From: Scatophagus argus | Lineage: Eukaryota; Chordata; Actinopteri; Scatophagidae | Direction: 5' to 3' | DNA length: 64,000 nt | NCBI RefSeq assembly: GCF_020382885.2 | Contig: NC_058506.1 | Location: 9,836,318 to 9,900,317 of the forward strand | In this document: positions 15,101 to 25,159 of the stretch, piece by piece | Layout: each line of letters begins with the position of its first letter | Position numbering within the stretch: the stretch's first letter is position 1 | Program-made: the position numbers and the translations under genes | Notes under the pieces: model-generated | The model's input: the letters and a program-made list of their open reading frames with translations, nothing else | The model's database searches: none | Told to the model about the DNA's origin: nothing

Positions 15101-16244
15101 AGTGTGTGGTATCAAATGGAAGTTATAAAGAAGATAGGTACTTTTATAGAAATAAAGGCATGAATAAATCAGTTATACCTGGTTTGTGGGTGGGTATTGT
15201 TTGACTTATGATAACCACTTCCAGGAGGTTATATTTGTTTATGCCAATTTTGCACAGAGGAGGGAAGGAAACAAAATATATTTAGTCACATACTTACATA
15301 ATATGACTTTCTGCTTTTCTCCCCACACTACAGAGGTCAAGTAAGTACTTTTTACTCAGCTAATCTGAAGACTTAAGTTACTTTGCAGGTAAAGATCTTA
15401 TATGAGACCCTAACCCTTTGCACTGTATGTCCACTGTTACAACTTCAGGACTTTTTAAATACTGCAGTGTTTTGCTAAAGTAAGGATCTGAATGCAGAAC
15501 CTCTCCTGGTAACGGAACAAAAGTTGGCACTTTCACTTTATTAAGTACTTGGTCTTAATACTTTTTCCACCACTGCCTTGTGATTACCACAAAATCTGGC
15601 CTTAGTAACACATAATTGGGTCCAATTTTAAGCATTTTATTGCGTTTCATAGTGGCAACTCTATTCTATTCTCCACTCTATTGATTTTGGAAATGAATTC
15701 AGAAGAGTTATTATCCCAGAATAATGTCTGAAATACTGCTACCACGCGGTGCAGTGTGAATGGGCCAGATTCAGTGCGTTTTTACAGCGTGAGCCTTTTC
15801 CATACCATGTGATATTTACCTCCATAAAGTCTATTAAGAGCAACCAAACAGGCCTCCCTCACCTCCGCAGAGGAGATGGAAGCTCTGTAGAGGAAATACT
15901 ATAAAACCCAGGGGTCAGAGCGGCAGTATTAGTTAATCGCAGAGGCCTAATTATATCCCTTCATAAATAAACAGCATTGTTCCCGCAGCCTCGCACCGTC
16001 ACTCACCGACCCTGAAGCCCTGTCCGATGAGCGTGTCGGCGGCCTGTCCGTTCTCCGCGATCAGCGTGGTGTTGTTGCCCTGCTCGCAGGTATCCTGGCA
16101 CTGTCCCTTCAGGCAGATCCGCTTGCAGATGAGAGGAGCGATGACCACCTTGAAGCGCTCCCGCGTGGAGGAGCGCTCCGCGCACCACACCAGCCTGTGG
16201 ACGCTCAGCCAGATGACAAGCAGACGGGAGATCAGAGAGGGCAT
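57..16244 (-). CDS. ltbp3: Latent TGF-beta binding protein 3 (5' part, five exons, runs off left edge)
   Basis: LTBPs are secreted matrix glycoproteins that bind latent TGF-beta and anchor it to fibrillin microfibrils. Joining 16244-16007, 2714-2436, 2323-2160, 2067-1962 and 143-57 gives 291 residues in one frame with GT/AG borders throughout. Visible parts are a signal peptide (about 1-22), a basic segment with [15 protein letters not shown] (28-42), an EGF-like domain with six Cys (82, 86, 92, 98, 100, 109), a Pro/Gln-rich linker, and a complete first 8-Cys (hybrid/TB) module (Cys 218, 228, 242, 243, 255, 258, 278, 290). N-X-S/T sites lie at 57, 58, 263 and 286. RERFKVV, CLKGQC, TPKQ and CPQGYKR..NSTHCQ follow LTBP3 from memory, while [10 protein letters not shown] resembles LTBP1. 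The chosen ATG (16244) is the only in-frame Met before the hydrophobic stretch. ltbp1 is the main alternative. Remaining EGF/TB modules lie beyond the left edge. Confidence 0.9.
144..1961 (-). other. ltbp3: ltbp3 intron 4
   Basis: This 1.8 kb intron separates exons 4 and 5. It is A/T-rich with A-runs near 430-480. No exon-like conservation or further LTBP-coding sequence was recognised in either strand. Confidence 0.8.
1962..2067 (-). CDS. ltbp3: ltbp3 coding exon 4 (core of 8-Cys module)
   Basis: The exon encodes Cys 228 and the hallmark [14 protein letters not shown] followed by CYQCPKLP. The adjacent CC pair (242, 243) is diagnostic of LTBP/fibrillin 8-Cys modules. A second AG lies three bases into the exon, but the first is chosen because it keeps the conserved Cys. 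The donor is CCCA|GTGAGT, phase 1. Confidence 0.9.
2160..2323 (-). CDS. ltbp3: ltbp3 coding exon 3 (linker and start of 8-Cys module)
   Basis: The acceptor is TTTTCAG before TGCAGATT. The exon encodes [18 protein letters not shown], matching the LTBP3 linker pattern VRVHHPPEASVQV, and ends in [12 protein letters not shown] with the first Cys (218) of the 8-Cys module. The GTGAGT donor is in phase 0. The introns on either side are only 112 and 92 bases. Confidence 0.9.
2436..2714 (-). CDS. ltbp3: ltbp3 coding exon 2 (first EGF-like domain and linker)
   Basis: The acceptor is TCTCTGCAG before TTGTGTGTC, so the exon junction reads [15 protein letters not shown], as in known LTBPs. The EGF-like domain contains [12 protein letters not shown]. 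The rest is a Gln/Pro-rich linker ending HHSSE. The donor is GAAG|GTATCT, phase 1. Confidence 0.9.
4111..4135 (+). repeat. (GGAGA)n simple repeat
   Basis: A tandem GGAGA/GAGAG pentamer inside ltbp3 intron 1. Confidence 0.9.
7184..7225 (+). repeat. (GAAA)n imperfect microsatellite
   Basis: A GAAA tetranucleotide tract with interruptions (GTAA, AATA) in ltbp3 intron 1. Confidence 0.9.
8019..8112 (+). repeat. Degraded dispersed repeat (TTATATAGCGTCAA... type)
   Basis: AATTCAATT words lead into TTATTTATATAGCGTCAATT, then ATCTCATGACACTTT and AGAGCAGGTCTAGA. I recognise this word order from a very abundant percomorph interspersed repeat. Its class is uncertain to me. Confidence 0.5.
8690..8840 (+). 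repeat. Degraded dispersed repeat (GATACC... type)
   Basis: It contains CCAGATACCTGAAG, GGCCGATACCGAGT, CCGATACCA and TTTAACAGCTGTATACT in the order seen in a common fish interspersed family. The assignment is from memory of the family. Confidence 0.45.
12793..13060 (+). repeat. Degraded fish repeat, copy 1 (CATGGCAATCCATCCAAT family)
   Basis: It contains ATGAATGTCTGTAACATG, TTTCATGGCAATCCATCCAA, GGAGATATTA and later CTCTGGACCAAA. Related words in the same orientation occur at 39130-39540, and in the opposite orientation at 56530-56700. Confidence 0.55.
14568..14590 (+). repeat. (ATT)n microsatellite
   Basis: About seven ATT units in ltbp3 intron 1. Confidence 0.9.
15310..15585 (+). repeat. 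Degraded fish repeat (AAGTACTTTTTACTC... type), copy 1
   Basis: It contains AAGTACTTTTTACTC, AAGTTACTTTGCAGGTAAAG, GCTAAAGTAAGGATCTGAAT and TACTTTTTCCACCACTGCC, characteristic of a repeat widespread in percomorphs. A related inverted copy is at 18980-19140. Confidence 0.5.
16007..16244 (-). CDS. ltbp3: ltbp3 coding exon 1 (signal peptide and N-terminal basic segment)
   Basis: This exon encodes residues 1-79 plus one base of codon 80. It starts at ATG 16244-16242, has a hydrophobic leader (LLVIWL, then VHRLVWCA) and ends at a GTGAGT donor after GGC TTC AGG GTC G. The Cys-rich part (Cys 40, 44, 49, 53) matches the conserved N-terminal region of LTBP1 and LTBP3. An in-frame GTG upstream is not a plausible start. 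Confidence 0.9.
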
Positions 16245-16830
16245 CCTGGCATCCTTCACTGCCCTCCACAGAGACCCCGGGACATTAAATCACAAGCTGA
16301 GGGCTTCAAGCTGCGGCTCAAAGACGCCTGCTTTGTTAAGGCAGATTTTTGACGTCTCATACGGCGGAAAAAAAGCGCGTCCTCCCTCCTGTTTTCTCCT
16401 TAAGGGGGGGGGGGGATCACTTCCCTCGCGTACCCGAGTTATCCGTCTGTAAAACCGACTTGTTTGACATCTTAAGAAGTTCCTCGTAGCCCTTGTTGCT
16501 GTTGTTTTTTCAACAAAAAAAGGGGGGGAAAAAAAGTTGCCCTCGCTTTTGTCGCTCTCTTCCTTCTTCTCGCCTGTTGCTTTGGAGAGTTGGGCAGAGA
16601 GTGCGTATGAGGGTTTGCGAGAGAAAGAAGGGGAGGAGAGGGAGGAGAGGAGGAGAAGGGGTGAGCCAACCCTCCCTCTCTCTCTCTCTCTCCTGGCTGC
16701 GGGCCAGCCAGGCGGTGCAGGAGCAAAGCTGAAAGTGGTTTCCTTGTTGGTTATTCCTCCTCGCACCCTCCCCTCCCCTCCTGCCCACGCACAGACCCCC
16801 ACTCTGCAAATCATAACTGCACAGCTGTGT
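16245..16830 (-). promoter_or_regulatory. ltbp3: ltbp3 presumed 5' UTR and promoter region
   Basis: This is the sequence immediately upstream of the ltbp3 start codon. It is purine/pyrimidine-skewed, with a 12-G run at 16384-16395, a (TC)n tract at 16675-16692 and G/A-rich segments around 16620-16660. No TATA box is evident, and no transcription start can be fixed. The 174-codon minus-strand ORF here is low complexity and is not called as a gene. Confidence 0.4.
16675..16692 (+). repeat. (TC)n tract in the ltbp3 5' region
   Basis: A short TC run upstream of ltbp3 that reads as (GA)n on the transcribed strand. Confidence 0.85.
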
Positions 16831-18979
16831 GTGTCACTCTGAAAATCCCAAAAAATATTGACATACTGCTGTATACACCTGTACGCTCCCTTAAGAGTTT
16901 CTGGTGTAAATCACCAGTATGACCCTGACAAATCAGGAACACCTCTTTACACCTGTAGTATTTCTGCTTACAAGATAATATGACATAATGTTTACTGCCA
17001 GTGACAACATCATAAATAAAAAAACTTTGTATTGTCAGACTTTTCTGAAATGGGTCATCGGGTCAGGCTAAGGGCCTTTAAACCTTCTGTGAGGAAGCAG
17101 CTCGGTGGACATCAAGCTTTTGTCCTGAGATGGCAGTTAGCTGCTCACTTAAAGAGAAAAACAAATCAGGGGGTAACGTTGTATACAGATGTGTCTTTTG
17201 TTCTCACTTTACCTGACACGACTCGTATTTTTTCAACATGTCTCTGTGTTCAAAGACGTGGTTGCTTTATTATTTTTTTCCCCTAATGATAGGGAAAATA
17301 CAGACAAAAACGTCACAGCAGGCTACTACAATAGCAAAATAGTTCATTTAAACCAGAATCTTAAATCCTATATAAAAGTTAAGGCCTTAAATTTGTCTTC
17401 TTCCCACTGTGAGTAAAGCCTAATAAATGTTTTATTACTATTATTACTCATACACTGTCGGCTCTTTTGAACTCCAGAAATGCATCTTGAGCTTCTTGTG
17501 GGTGTTTTTTATTTGGCAGACAGTGAACGTTACAAAATGTCCAGTATAATAATGTGTGTCAAATGAAACCATAATGTAATGGCATAAAGTAAACCCGTTA
17601 CTTCACTGACAGAAACAAGCAGGAGCACCTTAAAGTCAACATGCTGATGAACCACGTGACCACGTTAAAAATGTGAGGGTTCATCCCTGGGGGGTGGGGG
17701 GGTAAACGTGAGAAGGAGACAAAGAGAAAGGAAGAGAAAAAAAGGGAAAGTTGAGTCACTTCCTCTCCAAAAAAACAGTGAGTGTTTACATTGAGTCGCT
17801 GAGGAAATGACTGCATGGGCCGGCAGAGAGTTCACAGGCCCTTCTCACATTTCTCTCCGCTACTCGCCATCACTGCATCACCGCCTGCCAAGACACACAC
17901 ACAATGCAGATACTTTGTAGGTCTCACATAAACCATCCCTGAGTATTATTATTATCAGTAGAATATAATTACTTCACTACCGAAACCTTGGTGTTTCTCA
18001 TTAGACTACACAGTAATGACATACACAAATAAACAGCTGTGCTACTTGACCTACAGTTGAAACCAGACGCCAACGGAGAGAAGGAACTTTGTCTGTCTGA
18101 GGATGGTAGTGAAAGTATTTGGATGCTTTAATGAAGTGAAAGAATCAATATAGCAAAACAGAAAGACTCCATTACAAGGGAAACTTAAATTTGTACTTGA
18201 CAAAGAGTAAAGTGTGATCAGCAAAGTGCACTCTGGTTTCAAGTTAAATAAAACATAAGAGGCTAAGTGGTCACACTTTTTAGTTTGACTTGAATCCCTC
18301 GAAAAACCAGTCTGCAACGTACAAACAGATAGTCCTCACTTTCCTTAAGCTCATTTTGTTAAAAAATACAGACACAGTTTCTGGTGCACTCGTGACAACC
18401 AGCCCACACTGCGGGGTTGATGTTCCTGCGTTATTTTAATAAGGGTAAATTAAAAAATGGAGGCAATCTAACAAATGAATTTGAAAAAGCTTAATTTCAC
18501 TGAAATGCAAAAAACCTGTCACAACTCATGTACTGAGAGAACATAAATAGTCAAAATACATCATTCCTGTAAATGCAGTTTTTATCCTTATATAACAAAA
18601 GAATGATAATACTCAAGTCATGCCACTGTCTGGGACACGTGGTGGACCATGGGACAAACATCCCCAACTGAGACGTTTTCTTTTCTTTAATTTTTTGCGT
18701 AGTGACTGAGCTAACAACCGCATGCTGTAGCCTAACTATCTAAACTACACCTCTCCTTTTTTTAATGGTAATAATTGTCGTATTGTTAAAGCCATTGTGT
18801 AATAACCTAAAAGAGAAACAACAGTGTCAAGCGTCTGAAATGATCTTGAAGGTGACCTCTGACCTCGGCTCTGAAAATCTCATTACTGACCTTTGGTTAA
18901 AAGCACGGGTTTATGAATGGGACAACCAAAGCACGGCGCAACAGAAATACCCCAGTCAGTTTATATTTGCAGCAATATT

Positions 18980-19140
18980 CTGAAGTCTTGTCTAAGTCTC
19001 TAAACTGCAAAGTAACCACTTACTGTATTTGTCAAGTAAATGCAATGCAGTAAAAGTGAAAAATTTCCTTCTCATATTTAACGGTAGCAAAAGCAAGTAC
19101 CGTACATCAGAAAACTTAAATCGAGTAAATCGACTTTCTG
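18980..19140 (-). repeat. Degraded fish repeat, copy 2 (inverted relative to 15310)
   Basis: CTGCAAAGTAACCACTTACT, GTCAAGTAAATGCAATGCAG and GTAAAAGTGAAAAATTTCC read as the reverse complement of the family at 15310-15585. Confidence 0.45.
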
Positions 19141-20744
19141 TTTATTCAAGCATGAAGATGATGTAATTTGAACTTGTAAATAAACGCCTTCAGAAACGTG
19201 TCAAAGGCTTAAAAACCACCAGATTTTGCAACATATGGACAATATCAGTTTACAGTATTTATCAGTGAGATTTTCTGTCCACTCTGTCCGACGGCATTAA
19301 AGCAGCTGTAGTGACTCGTCTAGATGCTCTCACCAGCCACCGAGGTGCCTCGCCGTCTCATCTATCATGAAACACCAGCTCAGCACTGAGAGAACCTCCG
19401 CTCATGTGTTCGGGAGGGGGAAAAAATAGCGTGAAAGTGTGGTCCACAAAACTTCAAGCTGCAGCCTCAAGTTGATGTTGCAACCCCCATTTGTGGTTTG
19501 TCTGGTTTGTTGGGATAAGTTTGAATGTTCCATACGTTCTCGAAGTTGAACAAACACTGGATTATTTTGTTCCACTCAGATAACCAACATGCAATTAAGC
19601 AGCTTCGAATGTTTCTGCAGTAATTCCTGTTCCACCGAAACGACAACAGACATTACAGCAATATGAACTATTACCATCATCATGTCTTAGATTATGAAAT
19701 ATCATTACACAAGCACTGTAACAATAACCGAGACTTGTCTAAACAACACTGGAAAGGCTACATTCGCTACAAAAAACAAAAACAACCTCCTTCCCCTTTC
19801 CTGTTGTGCAAAGAAAATTAGTGAGCTGTGTGTTGTTTTCTGTTGCTTCGACCACAGCAGACACACCATCTGTTCGCTCAAAGCTGTGGTCTCTGACACG
19901 TCTGCAGCTGGCCAAAAGATGAACCTCGGGGTTTCAGAGATGATCAACCAGTTAAGAAAAGAAGAAACACAGTTTTGTGCTCAAGTTCTGAACATTTACA
20001 AAAAAAAATAACAAATCGCTGACAAATTGCCTGTAAGATGTCACTGATGTTCGGGATGTAACCAGTATACCCCACATACCCCAGTATCTCAGCGATGGTT
20101 ATTTAAATCTGGTCATCAGTCATCCCACATGCCATTGAAGCTTATCTGGCTCTCAGTGAATGGATTAAGATGCTTACACGTGACGTCTTGAATGTTATTT
20201 AAGAATCCTAAATAAACAGTGAACAGCATTACAGGTATTACAGTGTAAACGAGAGCCAACACTCAGCCTATGCCAGAGCTGTAAAGAGCTCCTTGATTTG
20301 AAACTTGGCCTGAGGAGGAACTCAAAATGTATGTTATAGTGAAATGCTGCCATACGTTCAGGTTTTTTAAGTTACATGCAACACGTTAAGCTTCTCTAAT
20401 CATACCAAAGGCCTCCTCAAATAACTAGCCTGTATGTATGAACACAGCTGTCATTACTCAGCATCAGCGGGAGAGTAAGGTGTTATTTGGAAGCTGTCTC
20501 TGGGCGAGTCCGCAATCTGTTTGGCGACATTTCAGTCGGCGCAAATAAACTCGCCTCCGACACTAACGTGGTTTTCCTGCCGTGACAAAATGAAATGAAC
20601 TGACTGAACGCCAAGAAACAATGCTGCCATGATCTAAAATTAGGATACCGTCACGGCTTTAGCTTTGAGCAATCCGCCACGTTGTTGATCCAGCGAATAG
20701 TTTCACTGCGGTCAAAGTTTAAAATTTGGTTTCATACTTTCACA

Positions 20745-20812
20745 CTCTGAAGCAATTTGTAACTTTGTTTTGAAAACCGCTACATAAATAAAATTTATTA
20801 TTATCATTACTA
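20745..20812 (+). repeat. Repeat 3' tail with ATT-rich end
   Basis: TTTGTAACTTTGTTTTGAAA, then CGCTACATAAATAAA, then a TTATTATTATC run resembles the 3' tail shared by several fish retroelements. Confidence 0.45.
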
Positions 20813-22269
20813 TTATGTCTAATTTCTTTAAAATAAGCACTTCTTAATTTGATATACTGAATAAACAGCCACAGAAGGAAAAGAAGTACAAACAAGGCCC
20901 TTTAATATAGTAACATTTACAGTAGGTAATGGGATGAACGTCATGAGTGTGTGTGTGTGGGTGTGTGGGGGGAAGGGGTGTTTTGAACACAGAAGCATAA
21001 AAAGTAATTCAATTCACATTTAACACTGACTTCTTTAGGACAAATGCCATTTCAGCTTAAACCTACATGCAAAGGCATCCCTGTATATAATGCAAAAAAA
21101 AACAAAACAACAAAAAACAATAAATATGATTATCTGGGTGGGGACTACCTTGGCAAATCGTATTCTGGGTATACAGTAACAGATATTTAACATTTTGAGT
21201 GTCTTGTAAAATGACTTGATACCTGTAAATGTACACAGAGTAGTTACATGGAGGTCGTTATAGTAGTGTACATGAAATGACACCGGAGACGTACAGTAGA
21301 GAAGGATTACGCTCTGCTATAAAGCCTGAAGCATCAGGAAGAACATCATGAAGAAATTTAGTAAGATTAGATATATTTACACTGAATGTTAGCATACCAG
21401 TGTTTTCAAAGCACGTTACATTATTGTTGTTTTTTTTTTCTTAAGAAAAAAAAAAAAGAAGTAATTGTTGCACATGAACTTTTTCACCAAAGTTAACCCT
21501 CATTCAACCGGATAAAATGGCTAAAACTACCTTCTTATTTACAGCAGCAGCCGGGAGAGGAACAGATGTGCACATGCAAGCACCAAAGTCTGTCTGCTAA
21601 GTAACTGGCTGGTAACAATAATACAAGTCCAGGAAAGGTGAGGCTCTCTAGACATACAGCAGCAGCTCGGGGGGGGACAAAAAAATCCGGAATGCCAAGA
21701 CATGGTCCATGAGAAAGAGAAAGAGAGAGATAACAATCAGACCCAAGGGGCAGCAAAATGTTTAAACAGCTGATCTGGGTGCATGCTGATAACAACGGGC
21801 TGTGCCCAGGTCCTCTTCAAACAGCCCGACGACTTTTGTGTATGCATGGATATCTTCAAGTTTAGTCTTGACACACACAACTTCCGCTGGACTGAAAACA
21901 TCTGGATTGTGTAACTGATGAGGGCTCTACAGAGAGACAAGAGATAAGACGGAGCAGAGCGCGGCCTCACAATGAGACGCCCTCGACTGAAGGACTGGTT
22001 CACACTTCATGAAGACACAACAGAGTAAATGCAGTCAGAATGAGGCGTTTTGACTTAAAAATGGCCTCATCGGGGTAGAACGCAATGCAGATTATGTCCA
22101 CTGGGTTTCTCATTTTCCCTCTTTTATCAAGTAGCATTTTTTGACATTAATGTTTACTGGAGCATAGTGACATCTGTGGCACCGAAAAAATATTCAAAGC
22201 TGTGCACTGGTCCTTCATAAGCACTTTTCCACCTGTAGCAGGACAACTACTGTAAAAGAGAATTTGATT

Positions 22270-22275
22270 TTTATT
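22270..22275 (-). terminator. Candidate polyadenylation signal of the zinc-finger gene
   Basis: TTTATT on the plus strand reads AATAAA on the minus strand, about 1.05 kb past the stop codon. It is the first canonical hexamer I found downstream; an ATTAAA variant lies at 22505-22500. This is placement by motif only. Confidence 0.4.
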
Positions 22276-23321
22276 AACTGATAAGTTCTATTGTTTTCGG
22301 CTGTCCTATTTTGCACCATCAAAAACTTGAATCGAGTGGCAGCACAGCGAGGATGAATACCCAAGTAGAGTCGGAAGTCTGCTATCATAACAGAAGAGAG
22401 AGATTGTTTGGGATTTTGGTAAATAATGCCAGCTTGTTAATGTTTTCTGTTCCTGATCTTAAGATCAGCATGAAAGTTAAAAAGAACCAGTTTTTTTAGT
22501 TTAATCGGTTGTTCCAGCTCAGCGAAATGAAGATGCTTCCACCACATCTGAGTTTTTAAATATTATGTAAAAGCACCAAGACCCATACCCAAATATTATC
22601 CTTTTTTCAAGCTCAAAAAACTGAACTAAAAATACTGTGATATTTGGTCTACTCAGTAATGCCCAGCCACACAGCGTACATGCTCTGTACTCTTGCATGT
22701 CTGTCCACATATGAAGCATGGAGCAGCCCTGCGGATCCTTTTCTTTCTGTTTGAACAGCTAAGTGTGTCCGCAAAAGCCAAGAACGACAGCAAATTCAAA
22801 TTCTGACTAGTGTGTCAAACTACAAGAAAGTCATGACCAGAGTCACAAGAGTGCGTCCAGACTGAAATGAAGGTGGGAACTATCTGGATCAAACAGCAGC
22901 AGCAGTCAATGACGATGTTTGAGTGAGTGTTCAAGGCACTTAGACTTTAAAAGTGGGAGAGCGGCTCTTGTCCACCCCTACCGTCAATTTCCCAAATTAT
23001 TGCCAGAAAGTTGGAAAAACCAGCAACTTCCTGTGCCAAGACTAATCTGTCCGCTACTGCTGCTGCTTGAGGAATGCCCAGAAAACAAATACTTGCAGTT
23101 GAAGAATGTGCAACAGATATTTTAAAAGATATTTTTTTTTTACATTTAAGAGTATGAAATATGAAAATGAGATAAACGAAACTCCAAGGCTCGGGTTACA
23201 TGTAGCCTGGTTCTTCACCTCAACAGCATGGAACAGAGATGACCTTAATCACCATGTTTACAGACTACACAAACACCTCAGTCCATGCGTTTTACGAGAC
23301 GGTCACTCCGTCAATCATTCT

Positions 23322-24289
23322 CTACACGCAATCCACGACCGAGCCGTCTTCCTCCTCAGCTCCCCACTCCCCAAACCTCATCTGAGGGGACGGAGCTGCT
23401 GGGTGGAGATTGTTAATGTCGTCCATGGCATCTGGGTCCGTGTCATCACTGGCAGCGATTCCCATGTGACCGCCTTCCTCCCGGTGTATGCGGATGTGTT
23501 TTCGCAGCGCTGCGGGCTCCTTGAAGCTGCGGTTGCAGAAGGGGCAGCAGCACGGCCTCTCCCCGGTGTGGATGAGCTGGTGGTGTTTGAGGTGCTGCAG
23601 GCGGCTCAGGCGCTTCCCACAGATGGCACACACGTAGGGTTTCTCTCCGGTGTGCGTGCGCCTGTGTTTGCGCAAACCGTCCAAGTGGCGGAAGCAGTTT
23701 CCACACTCAGAGCAAGAGTATGGCTTCTCACCTGTGTGTATGCGTAAATGGGTCTTAAGCGCCCCTGATTCGCGGAAGCGGCGGCCACAGACTCCACACG
23801 GGTAGGGCTTTTCTCCGGTGTGAATACGGATGTGCTTCTTCAAGCTGGAGATCAGACGGAAGGTCTTTCCACACTCCAAGCAGTGGTGGGGCCGATCTCC
23901 AGAGGGTTCCCCTGCTGTGTCAGGGGCCGAAGGTCCTGCTGAGTCCTCTGCTCTACCTGGTGAAACATTGTCTCCTCTTCCACCTCCAGAAGTCCTTGCC
24001 AACTGTTTCTGTCCGTCAAGTCCGCCCTGCTGCAGGGCACCGCTGCAGTCTCGCTCAGGTCTTTGGTGACGCAAAGGGTGAGTAAAGGAACGCTGGGAAC
24101 CTTCCTCCCCTCCAACTTGAACGTAGCCAAGGTCACCCACGTTGTGGGATGATCGCTCTCCATCCCCGACTCTGTTGTCATTACGCAACGCCGGCTCCTT
24201 CCTACTGGGCGGACCAGAGCCCGTTGGTCCCTGCTCCTCTTTAATCTCAAACCTGGATGCTCCACCTGGTCCTTGAGACTGCCTCTCAT
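23322..24289 (-). CDS. Zinc-finger gene exon 2 (five C2H2 fingers)
   Basis: The acceptor is CATTAG before ATGAGAGG, and the exon ends with TAG at 23324-23322. All five fingers keep the C-x2-C-x12-H-x3-H spacing. The fourth has CGKRLSRLQHLKHHQLIH, where Leu stands in for the usual Phe/Tyr core residue, and the fifth has PCCCPFCNRSF with an extra Cys. Confidence 0.9.
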
Positions 24290-25159
24290 CTAATGACAAA
24301 TTCAGACATGCACAGACGGTTAACCTAGAAACATTACTACATTAAAATACATCTGTCAACTTACAAAGGTACTGATTCATTTGTTATGAGTCACAGTCAA
24401 TGCAATCAGCCAGAATACAAAGAGTAACACCCATTTATATTTACCTGGTCTGCTGGAATCAGAGCACATGTGAGATGTGTTGGACGCAAAGTCCAGAGCG
24501 TGGTTAGTCACAGAGCCATCTGGTTGGATTGAAAGCTGGCACATCTTGTAGTCATCTCTTGGCTCAAACCCATGAAGTGAATCATCCACAGAGCCTCCAA
24601 GACCCAAGTCAACACCGGCTCCGTTCACATTTCGGGAATTCTGGTGGTCCCGGTCCAAGCCTGAAGTCATTGAAGCCATGGAAGACAGTGACGGGGCGAA
24701 AACTGACTGACTAATCGACTGAGGGCCTGTGTACGAGATCTGCAGCTGATCTATGAGCTTCTGAGCACTACACAGGCACTCCTGCAAGGTCTTCAACTCC
24801 CTCTCCGACACTTCAAGACGCACTTTCAGTCTTTCATTCTCTTGTTCCTTGTGTAGCAGCTCTTGCTGAGTCTCATTGAGCACAAGCACCACTTCGCCCA
24901 AAAGAGTATCAACTGCGGCCGACATGGCAGTTTGGATGGTCGGGGCGAGACGTGACTTCAGCGTCGTTACAGTCATGCTGCCCTGCGAGGCTCCGTATTC
25001 AGGCTTGTCTGTTTTCCGATCATAACAGGACTCTACCCCGGTCCTGTCGGGAATGTTGATGATACTTTGTTTACGGTTTCCACCGTGGGCCGAGCTGCTG
25101 CCGCTGTTTGACGTGGAGGAATCCATGCTACCAGCATAGCCTGTCCTCCTGGAAGTCAT
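23322..25159 (-). CDS. C2H2 zinc-finger protein with N-terminal coiled coil (560 aa, two exons)
   Basis: Exon 1 (25159-24445) joins exon 2 (24289-23322) across a 155-base GT/AG intron, phase 1, giving 560 residues. Residues 86-140 form a Leu/Glu/Lys heptad-like coiled coil (LLGEVVLVLNETQQELLHKE onward). After the junction comes RFEIKEEQ, a psi-K-x-E SUMO-type motif. Five C2H2 fingers lie at about 375-395, 403-423, 431-451, 459-479 and 487-507, joined mostly by TGEKPY linkers. The C-terminus is acidic (DDTDPDAMDD; EEEDGS). The fold implies a nuclear DNA-binding protein, probably a transcriptional regulator; its targets are unknown. There is no KRAB, SCAN or BTB domain. This layout (coiled coil, KEE-type motif, five or so fingers) is common among unnamed fish znf genes, so no symbol is given. 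A second ATG at residue 12 is an alternative start. Confidence 0.88.
24445..25159 (-). CDS. Zinc-finger gene exon 1 (coiled coil)
   Basis: ATG is at 25159-25157, with a purine at -3 (AATAATGAC). The exon has a Ser/Gly-rich start, then the coiled coil, then a polar stretch with SLHGFEPRDDYKMCQLSIQP. The donor is AGACCAG|GTAAAT. Reading through the donor would give KYKWVLLFVFWLIALTVTHN and a stop, which looks membrane-like but is intron. Confidence 0.87.

Larger units (their letters stand above)
2715..16006 (-). other. ltbp3: ltbp3 intron 1 (13.3 kb)
   Basis: This long first intron has a GT donor at 16006-16005 and an AG acceptor at 2716-2715. No nested gene could be supported; ORFs inside are short and show no recognised domain. 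It holds simple repeats (4111-4135, 7184-7225, 14568-14590) and degraded dispersed repeats (8019-8112, 8690-8840, 12793-13060, 15310-15585). Its size and position make it a plausible home for enhancers, but I see no specific site. Confidence 0.75.
16831..22269. other. Intergenic region between ltbp3 and the zinc-finger gene
   Basis: No coding exon could be supported in 5.4 kb. ORFs are short, low in conserved motifs and overlap on both strands. Contents recognised are a dispersed repeat at 18980-19140, a repeat tail at 20745-20812, GT-rich simple sequence around 20946-20971 and A/T homopolymers around 21429-21460. Confidence 0.6.

Noticed and set aside
16290..16814. 174-codon minus-strand ORF upstream of ltbp3
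   Set aside because: It is low complexity, driven by GA/TC and G-run composition, with no recognisable domain, and it overlaps ORFs of similar length in other frames. It is more simply 5' UTR and promoter sequence.
23106..23747. 213-codon plus-strand ORF
   Set aside because: It is antisense to the zinc-finger exon; the real coding frame on the minus strand explains its openness.
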